Part shown: piece after piece, positions 1 to 9,199 of the stretch | How the letters are laid out: each line of letters begins with the position of its first letter | How positions within the stretch are numbered: position 1 is the first letter of the stretch | Made by a program: the position numbers and the translations under genes | The notes under the pieces: generated by a model | The model's input: only the letters and a program-made list of their open reading frames with translations | Databases searched by the model: none | Told to the model about the DNA's origin: nothing | Assembly (NCBI GenBank): GCA_001872625.1 | Contig: MNXP01000076.1 | Coordinates: forward strand, 20,042 to 84,041 | Origin: Bacteroidetes bacterium CG2_30_33_31 | Lineage (GTDB): Bacteria; Bacteroidota; Bacteroidia; Bacteroidales; UBA1556 | DNA length: 64,000 bases | Direction: 5' to 3'

Positions 1-749
1 CTGGTTTTGGACAAGGTAGCGATTCGGCATTTATAGCAGATGCTTGGATTTACATCGACAACAAATATATTGGCACTTTTGAATTGCCAGCAACCATACC
101 AATTTTAGATGCTGGTTTGAAGAATATTACCATAAAACCAGGCGTGATAATCAATGGTATAGCAGCCACCAGATCTATTTATCCATTTATGGAAAAAATC
201 GATATGGCCGTAAATCTGATACGCGATAGCATTGCAAACCTAAATTTATCAACCAAATATCTTAGCGAAGCAAAATTTGTCTGGAATAGCGTTGGTCAAG
301 AAGATTTTGAACAAGCAGGAATTACAATCGACTCTATATCAGGAAGCTCCACTAATATTATAAAATCAAAACTCGATGTTTACGAAGGCGATTATTCGGG
401 TTTGATACATCTCGATAGTATTCACAACAAATTCATTGCCCAATCTATCACAGTTTTCGATATTCCTACAAATAAAAATGGCACTGTGATGGAGATAAAT
501 TACAAAAATCCGGATAATGTTTTTTCTATAGGAATCTTTTTCAATTTGCCAGGAGGAACTGTTTCTAAGGTTGAATACCTTTTTCTGAACCCCAGTAATA
601 AATGGAAAAAAATCTATGTCAATTTTACGGAACTGATAAATCAATATTCAAATGCAGTAAATTTTAAAATATTTTTTTCGGCCAATCTTTCAGCCAATCT
701 TAGCCAAAGCAATATTTTTTTAGACAATGTTAAACTCATTCATTTTTAA
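1..749 (+). CDS. Surface/lipoprotein-like protein, 3' end only
   Basis: The frame is open from the left edge (first full codon at 3), so the gene is truncated; 248 residues are visible. The visible N-terminal part (about residues 10-55) has a short beta-rich module of the type 'ADAWIYIDNKYIG...FELPATIPIL', which resembles PEGA-like segments of Bacteroidota envelope lipoproteins. The last ~150 residues are rich in beta strands and end 'IFLDNVKLIHF', a pattern common in carbohydrate-binding-like sandwich domains. It ends 5 bases before an exopolysaccharide sugar transferase and is probably co-transcribed with it. The signal peptide lies outside the window, so export is inferred. The function is not recognised. 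Confidence 0.6.
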   Translation, partial: GFGQGSDSAFIADAWIYIDNKYIGTFELPATIPILDAGLKNITIKPGVIINGIAATRSIYPFMEKIDMAVNLIRDSIANLNLSTKYLSEAKFVWNSVGQEDFEQAGITIDSISGSSTNIIKSKLDVYEGDYSGLIHLDSIHNKFIAQSITVFDIPTNKNGTVMEINYKNPDNVFSIGIFFNLPGGTVSKVEYLFLNPSNKWKKIYVNFTELINQYSNAVNFKIFFSANLSANLSQSNIFLDNVKLIHF

Positions 750-754
750 TAATT

Positions 755-2167
755 ATGAATAAAACTCTTCAAGTAATAAAATATGTTATAGCTGATTTAT
801 TAGCAGCTATATTGGCTTGGGGATTCTTTTTTGCCTATCGTAAACATACTTATTCTTCCGATTTAAATTTATGGAAGAGCATAATTTCCGACGAAAAATT
901 TATCTATGGTATTAGCTTGATACCATTAATGTGGGTAATATTTTACTACATTTTAGGAAGCTACAATCGCATTTATCACAGATCGCGACTTAAGGAAATC
1001 GGGCAAACTTTAGGAGCCTCGTTAATTGGAGTTACTGTATTGTTCTTTGTATTAATTTTAGATGATTTAGTTGTAAAAAACTATCAATTATTTATGTTTT
1101 TTTTAGTTCTATTGGTCTTACAATTTGGTCTGACAGCCATTTTTAGAATGATATTAACATCAATAACTGCCTATAAAATTCACAATCGTACTATTGGCTT
1201 TAATACTCTAATTGTTGGAGGCAACGGAAGAGCCACTGAAACCTATTTGGAAATTGAAAAGGAATTTCGCTCCTCAGGAAATAAATTTGTAGGATTTGTA
1301 AATGTAAAAGATGCCAAGGAATATTTGCTAAGCAATTACTTGCCACATTTTGGTAATTATGAAGATTTGGAAAGAATATTACAAGAACAAAATATTGAAG
1401 AAGTAATTATAGCCATCGACCCATCTGAACACGAATATATTAAATCAATTATTACTTCTTTGAATAGCGGCAATGTGATAATAAAGATTATTCCCGATAT
1501 GCACGACATTCTATTGGGTTCTGTGAAGATGACAGCAATTTTCCAAGCACCATTAATTCAGATTTTCCCCGATATAATGCCAAACTGGCAATTTGTATTG
1601 AAAAGAATAATTGATATAGTTTTTTCAAGCATGGCAATAATTTTACTTTCACCATTGTTTTTGTTTACTGCTCTTGGAGTTTATTTCACTTCGAAAGGAC
1701 CAATATTTTATTCGCATCAAAGAATTGGCCTTAATGGCAAACCATTTAAAATGGTGAAATTTAGATCTATGCATATAAATGCTGAGGATTCGCAGCCGCT
1801 ATTATCATCAAAAAATGACATCAGAATTACCAACTTTGGGAAATTTATGCGCAAAGTAAGACTCGATGAGATTCCACAATTTTTTACTGTGTTAAAAGGC
1901 GAAATGTCGCTTGTGGGTTTTCGTCCTGAGAGAAAATATTTTATTGATCAAATTGTGCAACAAGCTCCGCATTACAAATTATTACTAAAAATCAAACCAG
2001 GAATTACCTCTTGGGGGCAAGTTAAATATGGCTATGCCGAAAATGTTGATGAAATGGTCGACAGGCTTAAATATGATATTTTATATTTAGAAAATATGTC
2101 CATCGCAGTTGACCTGAAGATATTATTCTATACCTTTCTTATCGTGATGATGGGTCGTGGAAAATAA
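755..2167 (+). CDS. Exopolysaccharide-initiating polyprenyl sugar-phosphate transferase (WcaJ/PglC-type)
   Basis: 470 aa. It is predicted to transfer a hexose-1-phosphate from a nucleotide sugar to undecaprenyl phosphate at the inner membrane, the first step of surface polysaccharide assembly. About four N-terminal transmembrane segments lie in residues 5-145. A nucleotide-binding-like fold follows, starting with 'LIVGGNGRA' near residue 151 (CoA_binding_3 type). The C-terminal bacterial sugar transferase domain (about 275-470) starts with a membrane-inserting helix 'LKRIIDIVFSSMAIILLSP' and has the conserved 'KFRSM' box (~335-339) and 'RLDEIPQFFTVLKGEMSLVG'. This is the usual length and order for WcaJ-like enzymes. 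The sugar specificity cannot be read from sequence. Confidence 0.9.
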   Translation: MNKTLQVIKYVIADLLAAILAWGFFFAYRKHTYSSDLNLWKSIISDEKFIYGISLIPLMWVIFYYILGSYNRIYHRSRLKEIGQTLGASLIGVTVLFFVLILDDLVVKNYQLFMFFLVLLVLQFGLTAIFRMILTSITAYKIHNRTIGFNTLIVGGNGRATETYLEIEKEFRSSGNKFVGFVNVKDAKEYLLSNYLPHFGNYEDLERILQEQNIEEVIIAIDPSEHEYIKSIITSLNSGNVIIKIIPDMHDILLGSVKMTAIFQAPLIQIFPDIMPNWQFVLKRIIDIVFSSMAIILLSPLFLFTALGVYFTSKGPIFYSHQRIGLNGKPFKMVKFRSMHINAEDSQPLLSSKNDIRITNFGKFMRKVRLDEIPQFFTVLKGEMSLVGFRPERKYFIDQIVQQAPHYKLLLKIKPGITSWGQVKYGYAENVDEMVDRLKYDILYLENMSIAVDLKILFYTFLIVMMGRGK

Positions 2168-2183
2168 TTTGTGTCTATTGGTC

Positions 2184-2765
2184 TTATATTACGCCAGCTT
2201 CAATTAACTCAACAATTTGTTCTATCTGTTGGTCTTCTCCCTTTGGGTCATAATGAACTTTTAAATTGTATCCAAAAATATAGCCTACACCCTGCCAAAT
2301 AGAGGCGTAAAATCCACTTCTGAGTTGCTGTAAAAGGTCGTAAGAAGTATGTGCAGTCTCTCTATCAATAAGCTTTATAAGAATTTTCCCTTGGCTAAAA
2401 GTAAAATTTCTTAGAGTTCCTTCGTATTCATCGCGTAGTTCTTTTTCGGCCTTTTTCATAAGTTTTTTCCTTTCAGCATCATTTTTGGCAGCCTTCAATA
2501 TTGCATCATATTTATTCAATTTGTTACCAGCAAGCTTTGCATAAGGATAAACTTTTTTTACATACCTCACAAGTCTTTCGTAATCTCTCCTTTCTTTTAA
2601 TGATGTGAAAACTTTATAAGAAACGATATATGCAGTAGGTAAAATATAGACAGCTAAAGTATCATTTTCAAAAATCTCGGCACGATGAATATGTTCATTT
2701 TGAGCATTCAAAGTGATTGAGCCTGAAATTAAGAATAATAATATTAAGGTAAATTTTAAAATCAT
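2184..2765 (-). CDS. DUF4294-family secreted protein
   Basis: 193 aa with a clear signal peptide (about residues 1-21, ending near 'LNAQ'). The rest matches the Bacteroidota-specific DUF4294 pattern: 'AVYILPTAYIVSYKVF' early, a highly charged helical middle ('KKVYPYAKLAGNKLNKYDAI', then Lys/Glu-rich coil about 85-120), and 'KILIKLIDRETAHTSYDLL' followed by an aromatic, glycine-rich 'FYASIWQGVGYIFGYNL'. Known members are envelope proteins of unknown function. It converges with the sugar transferase (17-base gap) and follows the fabH terminator, so it is probably a separate unit. Confidence 0.75.
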   Translation of the reverse strand: MILKFTLILLFLISGSITLNAQNEHIHRAEIFENDTLAVYILPTAYIVSYKVFTSLKERRDYERLVRYVKKVYPYAKLAGNKLNKYDAILKAAKNDAERKKLMKKAEKELRDEYEGTLRNFTFSQGKILIKLIDRETAHTSYDLLQQLRSGFYASIWQGVGYIFGYNLKVHYDPKGEDQQIEQIVELIEAGVI

Positions 2766-2839
2766 GATGCAATTTTATCAACTTCTATGCCTAACAATTC
2801 TTTGAAAAAATTTTAATTTCTTTTCAAAATATGGCCATT

Positions 2840-2870
2840 AAAAAAATAGCCGCTTGAAACAAACGGCTAT
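2840..2870 (-). terminator. Intrinsic terminator of the yceD-rpmF-fabH operon
   Basis: The perfect 7-bp inverted repeat ATAGCCG/CGGCTAT (2846-2852 and 2864-2870) is followed on the minus strand by a run of T (complement of the A run at 2840-2845). It sits about 20 bases beyond the fabH stop codon. Confidence 0.75.
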
Positions 2871-2891
2871 CTAAAAAAAATATTTTATTCT

Positions 2892-3893
2892 TTATTTGCT
2901 GTCGTAGCCCCATTTTAAGAGAATAGCTCCCCAAGTAAATCCAGCTCCAAAAGTAGATAGAATTAGATAATCACCTTTTTTAAGCTGCGATTCCCAATCG
3001 CTAAGGCAAAGAGGAAGAGTAGCAGATGTAGTATTGCCATATTTTTGAATATTTATCATCACTTTTTCTTTTTCCAATCCCATACGGCGGGCAGTAGCAT
3101 CTATAATTCTTAAATTTGCTTGATGAGGTACAAGAAAAGCAAGTTGGTCGGCTGTGATATTATTTCTCTTCATAATTTCATCCGAAACATCTGCCATTTT
3201 GGATACAGCCCATTTAAAAACCGGTTGTCCTTCTTGATAAATAAAATGTTCACGAGCATCAACGGTAGCATGAGAGGCAGGCTTTACAGAACCACCGGCT
3301 TTTTGATGTAAGTAATGACGACCAACGCCATCAACTTCTAAAAGTTCATCAATAATTCCATTTTCACCCGTTGTAGGTTCTAATAAAACTGCACCCGAAC
3401 CATCGCCAAAAATTGGACTTACTGACCTGTCGGTATAATCAACTATAGAAGACATAACCTCAGCGCCCAACACAATAACTTTCTTGCACTTTCCAGTTTC
3501 AATAAATTTGGAACCCACTGAAAGAGCAAACAAAAACCCTGAACAACCAGCATTTACATCAAAACTAAACGCATTTTTAATCCCGACTTTATCGCAAATA
3601 ATATTTGCTGTAGCTGGAAATACATGGTCTGGCGTTACGGTAGCACAAATGAGTAAATCAATTTCTTCGGGCTTGGTATTAGTTTTTTCAAGAAGATTCA
3701 GAACGGCTTTTGAGCCTAAATATGAACTTCCCAATCCTTCTTCAGGTTTTAAAATTCTCCTTTCCTTGATGCCTATTCGAGTCATAATCCACTCGTCGTT
3801 AGTATCCACCATAGTGGATAATTCATCATTGGTAAGTATATATTTTGGTATGTAAGAACCTACACCAGTAATAACGGCTTTAATTTTATTCAT
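2892..3893 (-). CDS. fabH: Beta-ketoacyl-ACP synthase III (KAS III)
   Basis: Condenses acetyl-CoA (or another short acyl-CoA) with malonyl-ACP to start fatty acid synthesis. The open frame runs back to 3932, but I start at the internal ATG at 3893 because '[16 protein letters not shown]' is the usual FabH beginning; this gives 333 aa, the family length. The catalytic triad is visible: Cys117 in 'NAGCSGF', His257 in 'VPHQAN' and Asn287 in 'YGNTTSA'. The C-terminal '[11 protein letters not shown]' is also typical. It lies downstream of rpmF and yceD in the widely conserved order, with no plsX between. Confidence 0.95.
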   Translation of the reverse strand: MNKIKAVITGVGSYIPKYILTNDELSTMVDTNDEWIMTRIGIKERRILKPEEGLGSSYLGSKAVLNLLEKTNTKPEEIDLLICATVTPDHVFPATANIICDKVGIKNAFSFDVNAGCSGFLFALSVGSKFIETGKCKKVIVLGAEVMSSIVDYTDRSVSPIFGDGSGAVLLEPTTGENGIIDELLEVDGVGRHYLHQKAGGSVKPASHATVDAREHFIYQEGQPVFKWAVSKMADVSDEIMKRNNITADQLAFLVPHQANLRIIDATARRMGLEKEKVMINIQKYGNTTSATLPLCLSDWESQLKKGDYLILSTFGAGFTWGAILLKWGYDSK

Positions 3894-3962
3894 CAATTTT
3901 ATATTTAAAATAGATAAGCCAAACAAGATCAAAATCTATGCTTGCTTTGCTTGTAAAATTAA

Positions 3963-4154
3963 TTAATCTTTAACCGTTTCGCCCATATCAATTGCTGGTT
4001 TGCCTTTGTAGTAGCCACAATCGGGACATACTCTGTGGAAAAGCACCGATGTTCCACAATTTGAACAAGTTGCATAAGTTGGTGCAACAGCTTTGTAATG
4101 CGTCCTTCTTTTGTCGCGACGTGTAGTTGAAATCTTTCTCTTAGGATGTGCCAT
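3963..4154 (-). CDS. rpmF: 50S ribosomal protein L32
   Basis: 63 aa, with the characteristic start 'MAHPKRKISTTRRDKRR' of L32. It has a complete zinc ribbon (Cys30, Cys33, Cys43, Cys46), so it is the zinc-binding form rather than the Cys-less paralogue seen in zinc-starvation operons. It lies 24 bases after yceD and about 70 bases before fabH, which indicates one operon linking ribosome and lipid synthesis. Confidence 0.97.
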   Translation of the reverse strand: MAHPKRKISTTRRDKRRTHYKAVAPTYATCSNCGTSVLFHRVCPDCGYYKGKPAIDMGETVKD

Positions 4155-4178
4155 TATTATTATTTTAATAATTAAATG

Positions 4179-4697
4179 TTAATTTTCAAATTTAATATCT
4201 TTCAATGCGTCCCAATTTGAATTCTGAGTTTTATGATTTTTGAATTTCTCAAGTAAATCAAGTTGCTCTTTATTACAGCTTGGGTTTCCTTTTTTATCGT
4301 TTTGATGGACTTTTCTAATAGGAATATTCAAGATAATATCTTCAAAAATTATTTGTGAAACATCTATCTCATATTCCGTAGGTGAAATGAATATAAAGTC
4401 ATCATTATTAGTATCTTTATTGCCAATTTTAACAATTAAATCATGCTTGAAATCGAGGTTATAATCAAATTTATCAAGACATAAGTCGCAGTCAAATTTT
4501 ATAATCCCTTGAGTATGAAAGCTTAAAGTCATCAATAAAGGCTGCTTGTTTAGCAGCATATTCACCATTAAATCGCAATCAATTTCTTCCAAAGATTGCA
4601 TTGAATCAAAGAACTTCTTAGTGATATGAAATTGAAAAATATGCTCCCCAAGGTTTAAGCCTAAAAAAGGCACTTTGTATTTTATCAATTCATTCAC
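4179..4697 (-). CDS. yceD: YceD/DUF177-family protein
   Basis: 172 aa, first gene of the yceD-rpmF-fabH operon. The family is nearly always encoded just before rpmF and is linked in other bacteria to 23S rRNA maturation. The two-Cys signature 'FDCDLCLDKFDY' (about residues 68-79) and the acidic C-terminal region with 'IDVSQIIFEDIILNIPIRKVH' match DUF177. The start at 4697 is supported by a -33/-7 promoter ending about 20 bases upstream. Confidence 0.85.
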   Translation of the reverse strand: MNELIKYKVPFLGLNLGEHIFQFHITKKFFDSMQSLEEIDCDLMVNMLLNKQPLLMTLSFHTQGIIKFDCDLCLDKFDYNLDFKHDLIVKIGNKDTNNDDFIFISPTEYEIDVSQIIFEDIILNIPIRKVHQNDKKGNPSCNKEQLDLLEKFKNHKTQNSNWDALKDIKFEN

Positions 4698-4717
4698 TTC
4701 TAATAGTTTTGGGGCTG

Positions 4718-4746
4718 CAAAATTATATATTTTTTGCTAATAGCAA
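4718..4746 (-). promoter_or_regulatory. Promoter of yceD-rpmF-fabH
   Basis: On the minus strand a TTG (complement of 4744-4746) lies 18 bases before TAATTTTG (complement of 4718-4725). This fits the Bacteroidota -33 TTG / -7 TAnnTTTG pattern. It would give a leader of about 17 bases. Confidence 0.5.
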
Positions 4747-4925
4747 GCATTTAGCGCGATAAATTTTTTATGCTATTTATATTTTTCAATAAAAAGCAGT
4801 CCAATAATATTAATATCAACAGTTTACAAATAAAAAACAATGGCTTTTTGATTGTTTTAAAAATATTTTATCTCTGAATAAGAAACCTTACTAAGGTAAA
4901 GATATTCTATAATACTTTAGTTTTT

Positions 4926-7010
4926 CTATTTTGAATCGCCAAATCTTTTAGAAAATTCCTTAAGACCTTTATCTAAGAATTCTTTATAGGATTTTACATT
5001 TAATTCGTAGGCGATTGGTGCTGTCAAAGGTTTGCCATTAAAATCTATTGCAAAATAATATGGTTGCGACGATTGCCCAAATTTGCTAATCTGCAAGTCG
5101 CTCCATAGGTTTCCAATGTTTCTAATTTTATTATTAGAGAAAGTGGAAACATGGATTTTATCTTTAGATAATGGAGTTTTATCATCGACATAAAGAGATA
5201 TAAGAACATATTTTTCTTCGAGAATTTCTTTTACCATAGGGTCGGACCAAACGGCAAGTTCCATGTTTCGACAATTCACACACCCCCAGCCAGTAAAATC
5301 TATCAGCACAGGTTTATTATGTGCTTTTGCATAAGACATACCTTCTTCATAATTATCAAATTTGGCCTCCACGGTACCATCATAAAGATTAAAATCCTGT
5401 GTATTTATTGGTGGCGAGAATGCAGAAATTGCTTTTAGAGGTGCTCCCCATAAGCCAGGAATCATATAAAGTGCAAAGGCAAGCGAAATTGTAGATAGGA
5501 ATAGTCTAAAGACACCAATCTTTTCAATTTTGGTATCGTGGCTGAAATTAAGCTTACCCAATAAATATAAGCCCAATAAAGCGAAAATTACTATCCAAAG
5601 AACCAGAAAAACTTCTCGGTCGAGTAAATGCCAATGATAGGTCATATCGGCTACTGACAAAAATTTTAAAGCTAAAGCAAGCTCAAGAAATCCTAAAACA
5701 ACTTTTACTGAATTGAGCCAACCTCCAGATTTTGGCATCGACTTCATCATAGAAGGGAATATTGCAAAAAGAGTAAAAGGTAATGCAAGCGCGATAGAAA
5801 ACCCAGTCATGCCAATGGCTGGACCCCAAATTCCTTTTGTTACAGTTTCTACCAACAGGGTTCCTATGATTGGCCCAGTGCATGAAAAAGAAACTAAAAC
5901 AAGTGTGAATGCCATAAAAAATATACTTATCAATCCAGAAGTTGTGTCAGCTTTTTGATCCATCTTGTTTGTCCATTTTGTTGGAAGTTGAATCTCAAAT
6001 GCTCCAAGAAATGAAATAGCAAAAACTAATAATAAAACAAAGAATATCAGGTTGAAAATTGCCGAAGTGGCAAGTGCATTCAATGCATCAGCACCAAAAA
6101 TTCCAGTTACTCCTAAGCCAACTAATACATAAATTACAACTATTGACAAGCCATAAATTATTGCATCTTTTTTGCCTTTGGCTTTATCTTTTTTTATAAA
6201 AAAACTTACTGTCATTGGAATCATAGGCCATACACATGGAGTCATAAGAGCTATCAATCCACCAATAAAACCTAAGAAAAATATCACTAAAAAACTTTTG
6301 TTGCTTATCGAATTTTCGTTTCCATAAGCTTTCAATTCTTCAATTACTGGTTCCCATAGCATTTTTTCCCAAGCACCATTATTTAAATTAGCTTCGGGCT
6401 TATCAATTGCAGAATCTTGAAAATTGTCTTTATCATTGGCTTTAGCGGCAGTGGTATCGCTGTCATTCATCGAATTATCAACTGGATTTTCGGAAAAATT
6501 ATTTTCGCCATTCTTTGCCCCTTCCAAATCAAACTTGAAATTATATGTCAATGCTGTGCAAGCTCCATTTATACAGGCTTGATATTCTATAGAGCCGTGC
6601 GCGTTAGATGCTTTTGTTGAAGTAATTTTTATCTTTTGCGTGAAGGTTGCCTTTGAATCCCAATATTTTGTCATTCCTTTTAAAAGCTCGTCATATTCTT
6701 CCTTAGGTTTGGGCGATTCTATAACTTTCCCTATAAGTGCGTAGCCTTTTATATCGTCGAAATAAAAAGCCATAGGCATTGTTCCCTCTGAATATTGGCT
6801 ATAGAAATGCCATTTTGGTGAAGCTGTGGCAGTAAAAATAAGTTTGTATTCATTGTCGCTTATCTTCTGAGCTTTGCTCGTCCAGCTTACAGGCTTAATA
6901 TCTTTTTCATTATTGCCCATCAGATTTTTTAAACCCTGAGCTTCAACAATATAAATAGGAGTAGCAAATAAAAAAAATACTAAAAATAATTTTGCAAAGA
7001 TGATTTTCAT
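4926..7010 (-). CDS. dsbD: Thiol:disulfide interchange protein DsbD
   Basis: 694 aa. Carries reducing power from the cytoplasm across the inner membrane to periplasmic thiols, for example for cytochrome c maturation or disulfide repair. The order is: signal peptide (1-24); N-terminal periplasmic domain (about 40-175) with the Cys pair in 'ACINGAC'; a linker rich in Asn/Asp; an eight-helix membrane domain (about 245-520) with the two redox cysteines in 'TPCVWPMIP' and 'SCTGPIIGT'; and a C-terminal thioredoxin domain with the 'CVNC' active site at Cys577/Cys580. All six expected cysteines are present. It could serve the cytochrome c encoded at 16.6 kb, but that is inference. Confidence 0.93.
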   Translation of the reverse strand: MKIIFAKLFLVFFLFATPIYIVEAQGLKNLMGNNEKDIKPVSWTSKAQKISDNEYKLIFTATASPKWHFYSQYSEGTMPMAFYFDDIKGYALIGKVIESPKPKEEYDELLKGMTKYWDSKATFTQKIKITSTKASNAHGSIEYQACINGACTALTYNFKFDLEGAKNGENNFSENPVDNSMNDSDTTAAKANDKDNFQDSAIDKPEANLNNGAWEKMLWEPVIEELKAYGNENSISNKSFLVIFFLGFIGGLIALMTPCVWPMIPMTVSFFIKKDKAKGKKDAIIYGLSIVVIYVLVGLGVTGIFGADALNALATSAIFNLIFFVLLLVFAISFLGAFEIQLPTKWTNKMDQKADTTSGLISIFFMAFTLVLVSFSCTGPIIGTLLVETVTKGIWGPAIGMTGFSIALALPFTLFAIFPSMMKSMPKSGGWLNSVKVVLGFLELALALKFLSVADMTYHWHLLDREVFLVLWIVIFALLGLYLLGKLNFSHDTKIEKIGVFRLFLSTISLAFALYMIPGLWGAPLKAISAFSPPINTQDFNLYDGTVEAKFDNYEEGMSYAKAHNKPVLIDFTGWGCVNCRNMELAVWSDPMVKEILEEKYVLISLYVDDKTPLSKDKIHVSTFSNNKIRNIGNLWSDLQISKFGQSSQPYYFAIDFNGKPLTAPIAYELNVKSYKEFLDKGLKEFSKRFGDSK

Positions 7011-7071
7011 AATAAGTCTGTTTTGTTGAAAATATTAAAATCAGCATATTTATTACAGTACTGAATGCTGG

Positions 7072-7079
7072 CAAAAATA
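7072..7079 (-). promoter_or_regulatory. Candidate -7 box of dsbD
   Basis: The complement reads TATTTTTG, matching TAnnTTTG. The nearest TTG lies only 14 bases upstream, so the -33 half is weak. It would give a leader of about 55-60 bases. Confidence 0.3.
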
Positions 7080-7476
7080 ATTATATTTTGCTTCAATCCT
7101 ATTAGACCTTTATTGATTTAATTCCTTACAAAACTTTTAATAATTTATAAATTTTGGGAGATTAAGCGTTGAAAATTAGTAAAAAGAGATTCTGTTAATA
7201 AACGTTTTGCCAAAATTGCAATTAACCATAATAATGAAAGCATGCCTACTCGACTAAGAAATAGTGAAATTTTTTGATTATTTATAATTTTAAATCCTAT
7301 AAAGTATATATACCTCAAACAGATTATTAAATGATTGTTAAGTCTTTATTTTCAAACATTTCAATTAGCTAAAATCCTCTACTCTTTTAAAATCCATTTG
7401 TGAAATTTTAATTAATATTTCAACAATCAAATGGATTTTGCAGCTATTATTAGTTAAAAAGTTTCGCTTAAAATTA

Positions 7477-7484
7477 TACTTTTG
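7477..7484 (+). promoter_or_regulatory. Candidate -7 box of glnS-aspS
   Basis: TACTTTTG matches TAnnTTTG and would give a leader of about 20 bases to the ATG at 7508. No clear TTG lies 17-23 bases upstream. Confidence 0.4.
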
Positions 7485-7507
7485 CAGCAAATTAAATTAT
7501 TTGATAG

Positions 7508-9199
7508 ATGGAAGCAGCAGAAAGCAAGACATTAAATTTTATCGAACAAATTATTGAAGAAGATTTGGCAAGTCAGAAAAATGGAGACCTTATTTGCACA
7601 AGATTTCCCCCTGAACCCAATGGTTATCTACATATTGGACATGCTAAATCTATATGCCTGAACTTTGGTTTGGGGCAGAAATATCATGGTAAAACCAATC
7701 TAAGATTTGATGATACCAATCCATCTAAAGAGGAAGACAAGTATGTAAAAGCCATAGTTGAAGATGTTAAATGGCTGGGTTTCAATTGGGATGGCGATAT
7801 TAAATATACTTCCGATTATTTCAATCAATTATATCAATGGGCTATAGAATTTATAAAAAAAGGTTTAGCTTATGTCGACGACCAAAAATCTGAGGAAATT
7901 AGTCTGCAAAGAGGCACTCCGCAAAAACCAGGAATAATGAGTCCCTTTCGCAGCAGAACAATTGAAGAAAATTTAGAACTTTTTGAAAGGATGTATAAAG
8001 GCGAATTCCCCGATGGAAGCCGTGTACTGCGCGCCAAAGCCGATATGTCATCGCCAAATATGCAATTGCGCGACCCTGTGATGTACAGAATTATGCACTC
8101 TACTCATCATCGCACTGGCGATTTGTGGTGCATATACCCAATGTATGATTTCGCTCATGGACAATCCGATTATATCGAAGGAATTACACACAGCATTTGT
8201 ACTTTGGAATTTGAAAATCATCGGCCTCTTTACAATTGGTATTTAGATAAAATTGCTGATAGCAAAAAAGTTAGACCACAGCAAATTGAGTTTGCTCGCC
8301 TAAATCTCTCTTACACAGTAATGAGCAAAAGAAAACTTCTACAACTTGTAGAAGAAGGAAATGTATCTGGCTGGGACGACCCACGTATGCCGACAATTTC
8401 TGGATTACGCCGTCGTGGTTATACCCCCGAATCAATAAGAAATTTTTCAGAAAGAATTGGCGTTGCCAAGCGCGATAATATTATTGATGTTGGACTTTTA
8501 GAATTTAGCCTACGCGAACATTTAAATAAAATTGCCCCAAGAGTAATGGCTGTTTTAGACCCAGTTAAACTTATTATAACAAACTATCCAAAAGATAAAA
8601 CCGAATTTATTGAGCTCGAAAACAATCCTGAGGACTTAAGTAGCGGCACAAGAGAACTTCCTTTTGGGCGCGAAATTTATATCGAAAGAGAGGATTTTTT
8701 GGAAGACCCTCCAAAGAAATTTTTTAGACTTGGACCTCAAAGAGAAGTTCGATTAAAAGGCGCATATATTATTAAATGTGAAGATTTTAAGAAAGATTCA
8801 GAAGGAAAAATTGCTGAGGTTTACTGTAGCTACGACCCCGAAACCAAGAGCGGCACTGGCATAAGCAGAAAAGTTAAAGGTACACTTCATTGGGTGAGTG
8901 CTCCACAAGCAATTGATGCGGAAATTAGAATTTACGACCGTCTTTTCTCTGTGGAAGATACAGCTGCCGATAAAGATATCGACTTCAAAGAGCTTATCAA
9001 TCCAAACTCACTGCAGATTATTAATCACTGCAAATTAGAACCATCACTGGCATCAGCAAAACCTGAAGATAAATTTCAATTTCAACGCATGGGATATTTT
9101 TGCGTCGATAAAGATTCTACAAAAGAAAAATTAGTATTCAACAGAACAGTTCCTCTGAAAGATGGCTGGAATAAAACAAACATTATTGCAAATGTATAG
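7508..9199 (+). CDS. glnS: Glutaminyl-tRNA synthetase
   Basis: 563 aa, class I synthetase charging tRNA-Gln directly. '[15 protein letters not shown]' contains the HIGH motif at residues 42-45, and 'VMSKRKL' (Met272-Lys274) is the KMSKS-type loop in the GlnRS form. 'RFDDTNP' and 'GFNWDG' are GlnRS/GluRS-family landmarks. The C-terminal half (about 345-563) is the beta-barrel anticodon-binding region. A dedicated GlnRS is consistent with direct glutaminylation rather than the GatCAB route. The stop codon overlaps the aspS start by 8 bases. Confidence 0.95.
   Translation: MEAAESKTLNFIEQIIEEDLASQKNGDLICTRFPPEPNGYLHIGHAKSICLNFGLGQKYHGKTNLRFDDTNPSKEEDKYVKAIVEDVKWLGFNWDGDIKYTSDYFNQLYQWAIEFIKKGLAYVDDQKSEEISLQRGTPQKPGIMSPFRSRTIEENLELFERMYKGEFPDGSRVLRAKADMSSPNMQLRDPVMYRIMHSTHHRTGDLWCIYPMYDFAHGQSDYIEGITHSICTLEFENHRPLYNWYLDKIADSKKVRPQQIEFARLNLSYTVMSKRKLLQLVEEGNVSGWDDPRMPTISGLRRRGYTPESIRNFSERIGVAKRDNIIDVGLLEFSLREHLNKIAPRVMAVLDPVKLIITNYPKDKTEFIELENNPEDLSSGTRELPFGREIYIEREDFLEDPPKKFFRLGPQREVRLKGAYIIKCEDFKKDSEGKIAEVYCSYDPETKSGTGISRKVKGTLHWVSAPQAIDAEIRIYDRLFSVEDTAADKDIDFKELINPNSLQIINHCKLEPSLASAKPEDKFQFQRMGYFCVDKDSTKEKLVFNRTVPLKDGWNKTNIIANV

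Larger units (their letters stand above)
7011..7507 (+). other. Divergent intergenic region dsbD/glnS
   Basis: 497 very AT-rich bases between divergent genes. Stops are frequent in all frames and I see no small gene or RNA. It holds the dsbD -7 box (7072-7079) and a glnS -7 box TACTTTTG (7477-7484). The sequence between them (about 7110-7460) shows no strong inverted repeat. Confidence 0.6.

Noticed and set aside
2892..4697. Missing plsX as a sign of deletion in the yceD-rpmF-fabH operon
   Set aside because: The rpmF-fabH gap is short and clean, and a direct rpmF-fabH order is common in the Bacteroidota.
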